Shown here piece by piece: positions 45,601-57,741 of a DNA stretch of 64,000 nt. The notes under the pieces are model-generated. The model was not told where the DNA came from, did not search any database, and saw nothing but the letters and a program-made list of their open reading frames with translations. Numbering within the stretch: the first letter of the stretch is position 1; every line of letters starts with the position of its first letter. The DNA is from Gonapodya prolifera JEL478. Its lineage: Eukaryota; Monoblepharomycota; Monoblepharidomycetes; Monoblepharidales; Gonapodyaceae. The position numbers and the translations under genes are program-made. The stretch is taken from contig KQ965852.1 of NCBI GenBank assembly GCA_001574975.1, forward strand, positions 47,930 through 111,929. Reading direction: 5' to 3'.

Positions 45601-46402
45601 TTGCCGATTTCGGCGATGTTGTCAAACGCATATGATGCTTTGCGTGAACGTTTATTAAAATCTGCTGAGAAACGCAAATTGAACTACGATGCTGAGCATT
45701 TGGACATGCATTTTAGTCCCGAAAACGTTGTGATGGTGTACACTGAAGAACCCCATCGTGAGGGGGCGAGCACACGAAATGGAACGGTCCATTCAGAGTC
45801 CTTGCCGAAGTCACTCCTGTGACGTATAAAGTGCGCCACTTGTACACTGGCGATGAAGCTATTGCACACGTGCAACGATTACGAAAGCTTGTGCCGCACC
45901 CGCGAATTACTTTGGAGGCAACGGCTGCCCGACGCCTGCTGTATTGAAGAATTCAGACCTTCTTGCTACCCCTTTTACGTCGATGCCTGACGTTCAACCC
46001 GCTACGCCAGCTGGTATCACTTACGATGGCAACATTGCCTATGAAATGGAGAAAATTGTTGACAAAATGGTTGACGGCCCTGTTGTTGAATATTTGATCA
46101 AATTTCGGGGTTACAATGAGCCTGGACGGATTTTGGAAGAGAATATCCAAGTCGAGGCAATGATTGATGCCTGTGAACGTGAGCACCCCTCTGGCAAAAA
46201 TGGCACGGTAATCACGAGACGATCTCGTAAAAACGCAATGAAAAAACGACTGGCTGAACGTGTAAAGCCTCGAAACGCCATTCCTTTCGCGCCTAAACCT
46301 GCAAAGCGGAAACGAACTCGCGGCGGCGCAAAGAAGAGGTCGAGAGCAAATGAGGATGATGAATTTATTCCTCAGAAGAAAGGAAAGAAAATGAGAGTTT
46401 AA
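45601..46402 (+). mobile_element. relic of a Ty3/gypsy (chromovirus) integrase C-terminus with chromodomain
   Basis: The left part encodes an integrase tail (LRERLLKSAEKRKLNYDAEH), then in another frame KWNGPFRVLAEVTPVTYKVR and AIAHVQRLRKLVP, the usual end of a Ty3/gypsy integrase. After a stop and a frame change comes a chromodomain (EKIVDKMVDGPVVEYLIKFR, then GYNEP) and a Lys/Arg-rich tail ending KKGKKMRV at 46402. No reverse transcriptase, RNase H or LTR is seen nearby, and the frame is broken at least twice, so it is a dead 3' fragment. Confidence 0.7.
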
Positions 46403-49153
46403 TGCTGTGTTGTTGAAGGCCACATCATGTGTTTGTGAACGGAGTGGTGGTTCGGTGTGAATGTTTGCACTGTGCCACCAAACGATTGTTTCCTGGGGAT
46501 TCCCCTGGATTGACCAGGTTACCCTATGGGCGTGAGAGGTGTGACAACGATAAAAAGATTCATTTCCTCTCAGGGAGAGTTGAAGATTTGGGGAAATTTT
46601 TTTGTTTTCTGTATTGTTGATTTTGTGCGACGCTGCATATGTTCTTGTTCTGGTCCTGATGAGGACATCAATCAAACGTACTGGGGGAAGTGTGATGGAA
46701 CTATGTGTGTGATATATTGTAAGGATTGTAGTCTGCACTCTGGGAACCCACGGCTGGGTAGATCCCGCCTCGAATACACCTGATCCCTACCTTGGACTCA
46801 TCCCACGACACGCGTGCCTCTACAGTACGGTTACTGTGGGGTCTGTATTGTCAGACGACTGCTTCACCTTGACATCCGCGTCTCCAACATTTTCGAGTGA
46901 TGTGCTGGTCCGACATGTCCACTACACAATCACTCACACCATTAGATACGGATTTCCTGCCGCGGTGCCCTCACCTACAACAAGCACGCAAACTGGTGCT
47001 CATGGGGACCAGAATCTTCTTCCCCCTGCTGCCGTCTCTGCCACGGTGCAGGCGACCAAGGAAAAGAATAAACGCGTTCGCATTGCGTTGGACAAGCTAC
47101 CCCGATTGTACGACCTCGTGCTCCACTTGTGGAGCTATGGGATGACAGGAGGCCTTGCAATGGACTTATTTTTATCGGAGAATGCACCACCAAAAGCAAG
47201 CTCTAAAGGGAAAGAAGTTGTCAGGGAGGCCGTCCCGTCACCAACAGACGCACCCTGCACTTGTGCTGTCCCAACTTCGCGCCGCCACACTATCTTTGAA
47301 GGGGATGCTTGTCGACATTGATCTTTTGCTGTACCCCTTGCTTCGATGGATCCTCGCATCTAATCGCGCGTACTTTAGAGAGCTCACGGATCCTGCGGAG
47401 CTTCTTGCTGGCATCAGCGACAAGTATATCCAATTTAAAATTGTCGTGCGAAGTGTTGAAAAGGAAGAGCAGTTTGTAAAAGAGCGGTCGGAGGTTGGAA
47501 AGACCCCTTAGTAGCCATTCGGTGAGAAATACAACCATCAGTTGCGGAATTCGGATATTCAAACTTTGCTTTTGCCAGCATTTTATAGCAGCACGCTACG
47601 TAACTTGCACAGCATTATTTGGACCGGACTTCATTCAAGACACATTCTAGTGCCTGGTGCTCGGATCAGCAGCGGCTATTACCACGACCCTGAGCTCAGT
47701 ATAAGCCAAGCGAGCACGAATACTAGCTCTCAGTGCAGCTTCTGGCCAAACGTCTTGTTAAAACCTGCGCAGGTGATGAGTTTGAATGAGGTAGCTAAGT
47801 TTGATCTTTTGCAGTTTCTAGAATGTGATTATCAGAACGTTGATTCCAGATTGTCAATGTACGGACAAGTTCGTGTCGGTAACCCCCCATCTCGTGGTCG
47901 GGACAACGTCTTGGGTGCAAACGCGCTACCTACTCCTTCACGTGACGGATCAGGAGCGATCTGGCAAAGCAAGGCCTCGAGTGGAGGGAGTCGGATATCT
48001 GCAGGAGGATGCCAGGTATTATCCAACGGCGGAGGTTGCCAATATCTCTGTCCAGGTGAGCATATCGTCGTTGTACCACATCCCTCAGCACTCATACTTT
48101 TGATCATTAGATTCCGGAACGCCATGTGACAAGTTCGCCAGTTCGGAAGTACTTAACGACATACCACCTCCAAGCCTATTCGATGGAATTCATTCACTCC
48201 GGATATCGGAACCAGCAGATGCGCCTTTGACGCCGTTGCACTCAAATGACGACGAAGTGATTTTCTTCAGTTCCGACAACGAAGTGATCGCTGTTAGTTC
48301 TGATGAGGAAGAAGAAGACGGCGATGACAATGTAGGTCCAGGCGCTAAAGTTTTGCAGGCGTTCCTTCTAAGACCTGTCTTTAAGGAACATCGCCTGCCA
48401 CCCAAGTAGCGAGGTTCGTAGGTTGGGCGACCACTCGGGAAATCGAAGCCGAGCTCGATAGCCCCTCCAATACGGGGTACCGAGAATCATAACAGTGGAG
48501 AGTCCACTTTTGTTTGTCGGACTTGGCGCCCAGTGAAATCTCGCAGGCCAAACCCACTGTGTATCTGCTGCTGTGCGCTTTCGCTCGAACCGCAACCCCC
48601 ACGAGTCCCATTTCGCACAACTCTCTTGCTAAACTATTCGAACATTGGGATTCTGACTGGGGTCGCAACTACCATGTTTCAGTTCAACCCTTGTCCCGCT
48701 TTGAACAGGATATTCACGAGAAGGAGCAGCTTGTCACCGGGGTGGTTGTCAAAAGGAGGATGTCCGGTAGTGGCAGTACGGCTTTGCAACTGGGGAAAGG
48801 CGGTGGGACTTCTTCTGTGGAGCAGACCTTGTCTGGACGATACTTCGCCGTTGAACTTGAGACAGACGGTGTGAGGAGGGTGTGGGTGCGGAAAATGGAC
48901 TCTGAGTCGAAAGTTGTAATTGGTGTGAAATGTGGTTGTGTCGTTTAAGAGTCACAGACAATGTAAACGAGAAGCTACTTCAACAGACAAGACTAATGTA
49001 ATCACGTAATGAGACTACTCTAACTGCACATATGATACAGCCTATGATGATTTATGTACAATGGAATTAGATTTTACTACCTCTCTTCCTTTTCAAGCCC
49101 ATGCTGGCGGTCCCGCCGCCCGTCCTGGCGTCGACCGCCGGGGGCCCCTCGAG
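46403..49153. other. island of degenerate open frames, plus strand, unrecognised
   Basis: Plus-strand frames at 46836-47321, 47155-47511, 47542-48129, 48227-48409 and 48514-48948 are protein-like in places (ALDKLPRLYDLVLHLWSYGM; VRKYLTTYHLQAYSMEFIHS; RYFAVELETDGVRRVWVRKM) but are separated by stops and shifts rather than clear introns. They may be one broken gene or a decayed transposon next to the integrase relic. No family is assigned. Confidence 0.35.
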
Positions 49154-52100
49154 TCAATCTTCCATTTCCACGACCTCCGGACCCTCCTGATCCTTCTCCA
49201 CAGAGTACGTGAGATCATCACGCTTGCTATCATAACCGATTGTGATGGTCGCGTGGTCGGTTACGGAGTTGGAGAGGATGAGGCGCGAGAGGTGCGTCAC
49301 CACCGTCTTTTCGAGGAAGCGGCGGATAGGTCTAACATACCCTCGGTAAGTAAACAATCAGCACACTAAAACTGAGTAAGATAAACTCACCTCGCTCCAA
49401 AGTGCGGATCATATGCAACCCGCAAGACGAAGTCCGCCGCCTCATCCGTCATCCTCAGCTTGACGTGGCGCTCCTCCAGTCTCTTCGCAATGCCCGCGAG
49501 CTGGATGTGCACGATACTCCTCAGCGATCCGTCGCCGAGCGGGCTGAAGATCACGATGTCGTCCAGTCTATTGATGAACTCTGGGCGGAACGATCTCCGC
49601 ACGTCTTCCATGACGCGTGCTTTGACTCCTTCATCGACAGGGCGGCCCTCGTCCGCGGCGTGCTGGAGGTGGAGGTATCCGACGTTGGAGGTGAGAATGA
49701 TGACGGAGTTGGAGAAGTCGACCGTGCGTCCGTGACCGTCCGTTAAGCGACCGTCGTCCAAGACTTGGAGGAGAACCGTGAGGACTTGAGGGTGTGCTTT
49801 CTCGACCTCGTCAAAGAGGACAACGGTGTAAGGTCGCTAGAAGTACGCATCAAGGTATTAGGTCCCAACAAAAGGAAGGATCAAACGGCATAAAGACTTA
49901 CCCTGCGAACCGCCTCCGTCAAGTATCCTCCCTCTTCGTACCCAACATACCCCGGCGGGCTTCCAACCAGCCTCGCCACACTATGCTGCTCCTGGAACTC
50001 GCTCATATCGATCCTGACCATACTCTTCTCGTCGTCGAAGAGCTCCTCCGCCAACGCTTTGGCCAGTTCCGTCTTGCCCACACCCGTCGGGCCAAGGAAG
50101 AGGAACGACCCGATGGGTTGGTGCTCCCGAGCAAGTCCGGCTCGCGAGCGGAGAATGGCTTCGGCAACGGCAGTGACGGCAACGTCTTGCCCGACAACGC
50201 GGCGGCGGAGGCGGTCGCCCAGTTGGAGGAGCTTTTGGACGGCGGATTGGTTGAGGCGCTCGACTGGTATTCCCGTCTGGGTTGTGAAAGTTGTTAAGGC
50301 ACGTTCTAACTGACGTGCATGGTGGTAATTAAACTCACCCAGCGAGCCACGACTCCTGCAATCTGGTCCGGTCCCACATCTTCCGTGAGAAGTTTCGCTC
50401 CACTTTGCTTCGGGTCACTCTTGGCCTCGACTTCCTGTCTCTCGAGCTCAGCGATACGTTTTTCGGTGTCGGGCACTGCGTACGACTAAAAACAATACAT
50501 TAACAAACCGCCCCAAAATCAACATTCAAACGACTAATCAACTTACTTTCAAATCTGCCGCCGTCGCAAGGTCTCTCCTCCTCAACGCGTCCTCGTACTT
50601 GACTTTGAGGTCGTCGAGCTTCTTGCGAAGCCTGTTGATCTCGTCGATGCGACCCCGCTCGGCCTGGTAGCGAGCGCGAAGGGGTTGGAGCTGGGCCTCG
50701 ATCGCCGAGATGTCTTCCTTGACTTTGTGGAGACGCTCCTTGGAGGACTGGTCTTTCTCCTTAGCGAGGGCTGACGTGGGTGAAATGCTGGTGAGCATCG
50801 TCTTCGCAATACGTCCTCTGGGTTCCCACAAACTCACCAGTCTCCTCGACTTCCAACTGCAACTTGCGTCTCTCCAAATCGTCAATCTCCTCAGGCTGCG
50901 AGTCCAGCTGCACGCGCACGTTGGCACACGCCTCGTCCACCAAATCGATGGCCTTGTCCGGCAGCCGGCGGTTGGTGATGTACCGCGCGGCAAGTTGAGC
51001 GGCGGAGACGAGAGCGGCGTCGGCGATCCGCACTCCGTGGTGGTTCTCGTAACGCTCTTTGAGGCCACGAAGGATGGAGATGGTGTCCGGGACGGATGGT
51101 TCGCCGACGTAGACTGCGCAGACGTGGAAAGTGAGCATATCGTCTGGGTGTCGCTGGGGACAGATTGTTCTTACCTTGCTGGAATCTTCTCTCAAACGCC
51201 GCATCCTTCTCCACGTATTTCCGGTACTCGTCCAGCGTTGTCGCACCGATCGTCCTCAGCTCACCCCGCGCGAGCAGAGGCTTGAGCAAGTTGGCCGCGT
51301 CCATGCTTCCCTCGGTCTTCCCCGCGCCAAGCACCAAATGCATCTCGTCTATGAAGAGGATGATTCCGCCGTGTGCATCCACAACCTCCTTGAGAAGCGC
51401 TTTGAGCCGCTCCTCAAACTCTCCACGGTACTTGGCGCCTGCGATCAGAGCGCCCATGTCGAGACTCCATAGCCGAGTTTTGAGGTTTTGGGGAACGTCC
51501 CCTGCGACGATACGCTGAGCGAGGCCTTCCACGATGGCGGTTTTGCCGACTCCGGGCTCCCCGACGAGAACGGGGTTGTTCTTGGTGCGGCGAGCGAGGA
51601 CGCGGATGACTCGACGAATTTCTGTGGACAGAGAGGACGGTGAGGCCACTTCGAGTTCGTGACGAGAACTTTCAGAAACGTACCTTCGTCCCTCCCAATG
51701 ACTGGATCGAGTTTTCCCTCCTCAGCGAGCTTGGTGAAGTCGATAGCGTACTTGCTCAAAGCGTCGTAGGTGCCTTCCGCGTTCTTTGAGTCCACTTTCC
51801 GATTCCCCCGCGTCTGCTTAATGGCCTCCTCGAGCTGCTGGGCGGTGATGCTCGCTGCTTTGAGCACCTGCTGGAACTCCGTGGTTGTCGAGAGTGCTTG
51901 CAGAACGTGGTCAATGGCGAGGTGGGAATCCTGTCATACGGCATGATGAGGTCAGCGATTGAGAAACTCCAACACGTGAATTTCAGCCCTGCATCCACCT
52001 TCTGCTTCTTCTGAACATCCACAGCAGCTCGCAGAACACGCGCGGTAGCGGGAGCCATGGATACTTCATCCGGTGGCGGGTCCTGGCTCGGGAGTCTGAC

Positions 52101-52310
52101 AAGCTGCTTGCTGATTTCTCGCACGGCCTGTTGGGCATCACCACCGGCCTTCTGGATCAAGCTCGGCAGGAAACGATCGTCGTCATTTGCGAGGGCGTAG
52201 GTGAGGTGGACGGGAGAGAGTTGGGCGTGGCGGTTTTCGAGCGCAGCATCACGAGCCGCGGAGAGGAGTTTGTTGGTGCGATCGGTGAAGTTTTCCGGGT
52301 TGAGAGACAT
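49154..52310 (-). CDS. HSP104: Hsp104/ClpB-type disaggregase
   Basis: An AAA+ chaperone that, with Hsp70, threads aggregated proteins through a hexameric pore. The start at 52310 gives [20 protein letters not shown]. Domains in order: ClpN repeats ([23 protein letters not shown]), NBD1 with Walker [17 protein letters not shown], pore region [20 protein letters not shown] and Walker [16 protein letters not shown], the coiled-coil middle domain ([20 protein letters not shown]), and NBD2 with Walker [38 protein letters not shown], Walker [13 protein letters not shown] and the Arg-finger region [16 protein letters not shown]. It ends VEMED at 49154. All catalytic motifs are present, split by several short introns. 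A canonical heat-shock element lies about 110 bp upstream. Confidence 0.95.
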
Positions 52311-52415
52311 TGCGGTGATGGAATATCAGTGGAATGAAAATGTGAGATGGGTATTGAAGTCAAAAATGTGAGATGGGTGGAGAGTTGCCGTGTCCTTATT
52401 TATGTATTCAAACAT

Positions 52416-52438
52416 TTCGTGAATATTCGAGAAGCTTC
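52416..52438. promoter_or_regulatory. heat-shock element, five alternating units
   Basis: Five perfect units alternate at exact 5-bp spacing: TTC (52416), GAA (52421), TTC (52426), GAA (52431), TTC (52436). HSF binds three or more such units. It lies 106 bp upstream of the Hsp104 start codon, and a TATTTATG-like AT-rich stretch at 52398-52405 lies between it and the gene. Confidence 0.9.
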
Positions 52439-52906
52439 GGTCGAGCTCCGTCAACAGCAAAATGACTCACCCCCAAACTCTATGAAGACGAACACACTAA
52501 ACGTCAAGATTTGAGCAGAAAATAATGTGGGTGTTTGTGAGGAAGCGATTGGTTGCGGTCGTTAAGAGACACTTTCGTAAGTCAATTCTGCAGATGAGAG
52601 ATGGCACTAGGAGGCCGGAGAGACCAGCCGTTAAAATGGGGCTGCACGTTTTTACGTGTGGAACCATTCGAGATTCATGGTGGATCTTGAGGTTGGGAAT
52701 CTGCAGTACGACCTACACTTCAACAGGCCATTCTCGTGCCATTGGTCGCCGTTCGTGACTGCATGTTAAGTCGCTACTCCATAGTCTATACTGCAAGAGC
52801 GATGGTAGAATCTATCAAAGCCACTCCACGAAGCGAAGCAACGTGGCTATGTTGGATTCAGCCGGAGCGCTTCATAAACCCGCGATTGGTATCTCCGCCA
52901 AACCGT

Positions 52907-54879
52907 ATGCCATCCTCTGCCATGGAAATTCCTGTGACGAATCTCGTTGGCGCTGGAGCGGAGCGAATGGACGGGATTCCACCATCAGAGGGTGGAGACG
53001 TGCCGTGGCCGCTGGTGATCGACCACAAGTCGCCCTCGTCACGACAGGAGTCATGGATTCTACCAACGGAAGTGCTTCTGGGGATTCTTACACACGTGGA
53101 TGTCGCCTCCTTGTACCGGCTCAGGAGAGCGTCTCGCGGCTGGAAGTCTCTCGCCGAACGCGCGGCATTTCTAGGAATGCAGACACGCGGAGACTTTGCG
53201 ACGCTCCACTTTGAAGAGGTAAGATGACAGGCGCTGATGGAAAGTGTATGAAACATATGTCACTGGTTGACTTCGGCTTTCCTAGGAACCTAGATTGAAA
53301 GTATTCCTCCGCCCCAGTAACTTCGTCCCCGAAGATGGAGACATCATATTCCGGCCTTTCTCTGTGCCGCCTCTACCTCCTTCTTCGGAGCGACGGCGTG
53401 GCTCTTTGTCAGGCGAGGGTGTGGCCTTGATTCGACAGAGGAGTTTAGCCCCAGACGAGAGTCAGGGTCCAGATTCGAATGGAATCATCTCGTTGTTGCA
53501 ACTGAACAGATTACGAATGCCTGGCGTAAAAATTCTGTGAGTATTCGGAATCACGTTAATGGGTGGACGACGCCGACCGCCGTCTCACATAAAGTTCCCG
53601 AATCTTGCAAGATTTTCCGAGTGGAGCCGTCCCACATCACACCTCCTACAACGCTCAACTTTGCACCAAAACGACGGGCTCCCCTCAACAACCGGACCTG
53701 TACAGAACAACTACATCATCATCCCAGGCCCACCTCTGAACCAGACCGAGCCATCCCCACCACAACGACCGCCATCCCCTTCACGCACCGCCGAAACAAT
53801 GTTCCACGGCGCCTTCTCTCCAGCGATCGACCGTCTCATATACGTTCGCGATGGCCGGAACGCCACGACAATTGCCGAACAGCACTCGCTCGCCGCACCC
53901 GCGGATGGGCTCGTACCTGGCACGCACTGGTGTGGGGACTCGGACGTCGTCGTGAAGTACGAGGTTTTGGATCCGTCGGAGGAGGAAGGGAGCTCTGAGG
54001 GAGGAGTCGTGGACCTCCAGCCACGACGGACTGTTGTGCGCGTCATCTCCGTTCGCGTATCGCTCTCATGGGTTGCATCTGGACTTTCGGTACCATCACG
54101 GCCTTCTCAGGCCAGCGCCACAATGAATAGGAACGCCGAGCCGACAGGTTTCGTCTCGGTACGGATCATTCCTGTGTGCAAAACACGTTGGACGACACTT
54201 CGAAAGGCAGTTCAAGATGCAAAGGCAGCCTCTCCTTTGACCGACGGCGAAAACTCATCTGAACGTCTGAATGACGATGCGTCTTCCGCGGACGACCTGC
54301 TCTGGGATCCTAGCGATCCGCGAGTGCTGCAATACCTCGACTCGGACAGTCAGCCCGTCGCGGAACTCGCTGCGCAGCTTGCCGCAGCTCGGTGGACACC
54401 GCGGATGGAGCTGGAATATTGGTTGTCGATTCTCGGTCATCATTACTCGTTCGAAGAGGTCGGTGGAGATCTCGGACCTTCGGTTTCCGAATCCCTGGAG
54501 AACTTCGACGGCATACGAAATTGCATTCGCAAGCATGATATTCCATTGAGGAAGGAAGTGGTATGGAAGTACAGGTACGCACCCCAGATAATTCTTCTCA
54601 CCCCAAGAACTTGACCCTTCACTGATGCTCTTCGCCCACCCCAGTTTTGCCAAGCGTCTTCTCGGCGGAGATAGCCACACGTACACACCAAAAGGCTGCG
54701 CGGAGGCTATTGCAAGAGCCGAGATTCGCTACCGTACAATCAGCTTTTCTGTTCCAGGTGCAGTCGCTGCACCAGTTCCCGCAGCACAAACCCCCTCGTC
54801 TGAGAACGCATCTCCGATGTCTTTATTGAGTAGACCGGTTTGGAGCCTGTTGGGTGGAATAGTCGGAACAAGGTGGTGA
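52907..54879 (+). CDS. F-box protein with a long C-terminal region
   Basis: From the ATG at 52907 (MPSSAMEIPVTNL) a Ser-rich lead reaches an F-box, SWILPTEVLLGILTHVDVAS then LYRLRRASRGWKSLAERAAF, the Skp1-binding adaptor motif. A short intron near 53226-53285 joins it to RLKVFLRPSNFVPEDGDIIF; a second, around 53537-53610, leads into a beta-rich region (NNYIIIPGPPLNQ; LIYVRDGRNATTIAEQHSLA). A large exon (to about 54574) contains RWTTLRKAVQDAKA and WTPRMELEYWLSILGHHYSF, and the last exon ends GGIVGTRW. The C-terminal domain is not recognised. An upstream in-frame ATG at 52763 is possible. Confidence 0.7.
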
Positions 54880-55979
54880 TGGGTATATCGAATGTAGTTC
54901 GTAACCAAGTATGTATGACAAGTGGTTCGATGAATTCGTTCAGATGCTCTCGCACTCGCCGTCAATCAAAATGGAATGGGTGATACGCTTGGCCTGTAAG
55001 CGAGGGGTATAGGCGTGCGAGGTCACGTCCATGGTGACAAGTGACAAACAATGGACCACATCGGGTCAGGGCACAAGAGGACACTAGAGATTATTGTACT
55101 GGGAGTTTATTCTTCGACCCAACCGGCTTGTTTGGGACCAGGTCCCCGCCGGCGAAGGTCAGCTTTCGTACACACTGTCAGGTCCGATACGCTAGACCCA
55201 GTACATAGTCAAAGAGAGTGGAGGAAAAGGGTCTCAAGTGCAGGAAAATCGATGTCCGCGGCATGGAAGTCAACACACGTGATGGAAGGAACTCGAGGGC
55301 CTTAATCGCGAATACCACAAGGCTGATTCAATCACACCGCTGGTTACACACACGCACTCAAAAACTCATCAGTCAGTTTCCAACGCACCCTTCTCGGTCA
55401 ATTCGATCGCCATTCTCGACGTGGGTTGGTGAGGCGTAGGCAACGTTCTGTCGAACCTCCGGAGAACACTGAACGGAAGCCGTCCACAGATGTCGGGAAA
55501 CACACTGCAGATCGCCAACCGAAGAATGAGCCCGCGAGGCCTCCCACCGCTTATCCGTGGAATCGTGGGGATTTTGGAATTGTTGTGCTTTGGTCACTCT
55601 GTAATTATCAGTTATTGTAGCTTTACTTTACATTCAGTTACCCGCGCGTCATTCGATGAATGACCTCGAGTGCTGGCGACTATGAAGACTCTTTAAACAG
55701 CGATCACGTTGCCCAGATTGTCAGTTGAATAGCGCAGTGTAGATAATGTTCATTGGTTTATCGGTTCGACAAGGAAACGGAAGCCTTTCCACCAGCAAGA
55801 CGCTGACAGCACAGAGTCAAAAAGATTCCTGATTGCTTTTGCGGTGTCACAGGGGAGGTTGCGAGAGGAAGGAATACATCGACACCACATGTCAACCCAC
55901 CCACACCGGACCCATGAAAGAAGTCCTGTTGACGACACCGCGATAGTGGTGAGGAACGACAAAAAGGAAAGGAAGGTCC
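54880..55979. other. intergenic
   Basis: No supported protein gene. Short open frames here lack domain or splice evidence. The right end is the 3' flank of the U2 RNA gene. Confidence 0.5.
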
Positions 55980-56158
55980 ATGGATGTCAGCTCGAGACAG
56001 TACAATACGAGCGACATCCGCAACAGAACTTGGAGCAAGCCCCAACAAGGGTCCAAAGATTACATGACAGACAGGGCCCCCCGATGGGGAGCCTCCTAGC
56101 TGTCACGCTAGAAAGAACAGATACTACGCTTGATCTTAGCCAATAGGCCTGAGAGGAT
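55980..56158 (-). ncRNA. U2 spliceosomal snRNA
   Basis: Reading the minus strand from 56158: ATCCTCTCAGGCCTATTGGC, then TAAGATCAAGCGTAGTATCT, where GTAGTA is the branch-point recognition sequence and the preceding part pairs with U6. Next comes a stem-loop (CTAGCGTGACAGCTAG, loop II), an Sm-like site (AATCTTTGG at about 56056-56064), a hairpin with TTGGGGCTTGCTCCAA, and a long terminal hairpin formed by GGATGTC (56013-56019) and GACATCC (55982-55988) extended by GCTCG/CGAGC. The total of about 180 nt is normal for fungal U2. The exact 3' end is inferred from the last hairpin. Confidence 0.93.
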
Positions 56159-56180
56159 ACAGATGCTGGAAAATGGGGCC

Positions 56181-56187
56181 TTTTATA
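56181..56187 (-). promoter_or_regulatory. TATA box of the U2 gene
   Basis: TATAAAA on the minus strand, centred about 26 bp upstream of the U2 5' end, a position fitting a pol II snRNA promoter in fungi. Confidence 0.7.
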
Positions 56188-56389
56188 CCCCTCGGGAGCG
56201 CAACGGCCATGAGGCCGTGTCGGAGTTTGTGCTTTCGCTTGGGCAGCAGTCATCCGCGGCAGTGCAGCCGTTGCGCTGCCCTTGCGTTGACAATAAGCTT
56301 GTGCGATGTTCCAATCGTGTCCCGAGAGGAGGAAGAGGAAATAAATTGCGAAAATGTTCGTTGGTTTCCATTGATTCCTCGTCGAGTCC

Positions 56390-57475
56390 CGGGGCGACTT
56401 CCAATCGCAATCGAAACGTATATCCATTCACTCCCGGTTCATTTTGAGTCCTGGAGGGTTCTTTGCTGGCCAGGATAGCTCCAGAATGCGATTCCACAAT
56501 TTCGATGTTTGGTGGGTGAAGATGGGTATCTTCGGTGATGTCCACAATGGACCGGCAGCAATAGAGACTAGTTCTGAGAGCAATTGAGCTGGTTGCTATG
56601 CCGTACTATGAAGCAGGGCGCACAATGCGAGAATAAACTCACTTTTAGTGAAAGGAAAAGTATCCATTCCGGCGTCTTGTACTGTTGCTGACCAGCGACC
56701 GCAACTAGTATTGTGTCGAGCGCATAATAGAGTCTCAAAAGAGGTCCTGTAGATATCCCCAGATACGTGTTGCGAAGGTTTTGATGGTTTAATGTCAACG
56801 GTGGTGGGTGAAACGAGATCATCGGACTGTCGAGTAGAGTGATTGCGTCCCGAAGAGAGAGTCGAGCATGGTAGGCTTTGCGTTGTATATCGAGTCGGCA
56901 TATTCCCAGGTCTCAGCGGCCAGAATCGAGGAAGTTCCGAATGTGGACTGAAGCACGTTGACGTCAGTTGGCGATCATCGCACCGCATCCCTCAGAGCAC
57001 GATGAAGCACTTACCTATCTGTTGGACCAAAGGATGGGAACTGAATCAAGGAAACTTGCAAAACTGCTGAGCGAGAGGAGGAGTGCTCCCTCCAAGACGC
57101 GATCGATCGTCAACGCGACAAGCGTGTCGTTTCAACGATGTCCGTGATCCATACGAGGGCATCTGCAAGCGCTTTGTGGCAGATGGTCCAGGGGTCCAAC
57201 AGAGAGTGGGCGATAGTGGGTGCGAAGTGGTGACTGGAATCTCGACATCCACATATGAGGGGGAAAGAGCAGGCTCTCTCAGACGACATCTCCCGTGACA
57301 CTTTTGGACGTATCCGAGAGTTCTGTGACGTTTTGGAAGTTGATGTCCGGTCTTTTCGTTCTCTTGTTGAACACTGACAGTGCATACGACACACAAAAAC
57401 CCGTGAATTAAAACCTCTCGTTTACCCTCTTTCTCGTGTAGCTTGAACCCCACAAATTGCTCTTTCTCTCCATTA
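56390..57475 (-). CDS. hypothetical multi-exon protein, possibly membrane-associated
   Basis: Not recognised. Protein-like blocks on the minus strand are joined by plausible short introns: PTIAHSLLDPWTICHKALAD, then LQVSLIQFPSFGPTDR, an intron at about 56949-57014, RDAITLLDSPMISFHPPPLT, and the hydrophobic RLYYALDTILVAVAGQQQYK followed by TPEWILFLSLK, then a GTGAGT donor near 56642. Downstream of that intron two frames remain possible, so the C-terminus is unsettled. The block order (RDA..LL.SP followed by a hydrophobic helix) faintly recalls fungal wax-synthase-like proteins, but that is not claimed. Ends are approximate. Confidence 0.35.
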
Positions 57476-57741
57476 GATATGGGATATCACATATTTTTCC
57501 AGTCAGTGGTTCCTTCCATGCAACCAACCCCCGAAGCCGCGCAAATCAAATAAAGGACTGCTCGCTCAATTTCGTCCAGATGCCCCGTCATTCGCTTTTA
57601 ACTGTTGTCCTCGGCGGGTCGGGTTGACGGTTGGGGCTGATCATTGCAGTGTCTGCCTGGCTCTAACAATCTTTTTACCTCCGACTCTCCGATTCCATCC
57701 CCCACTGCATCCACCTCTCCTCGTCCACCACTCGCGCGCTA

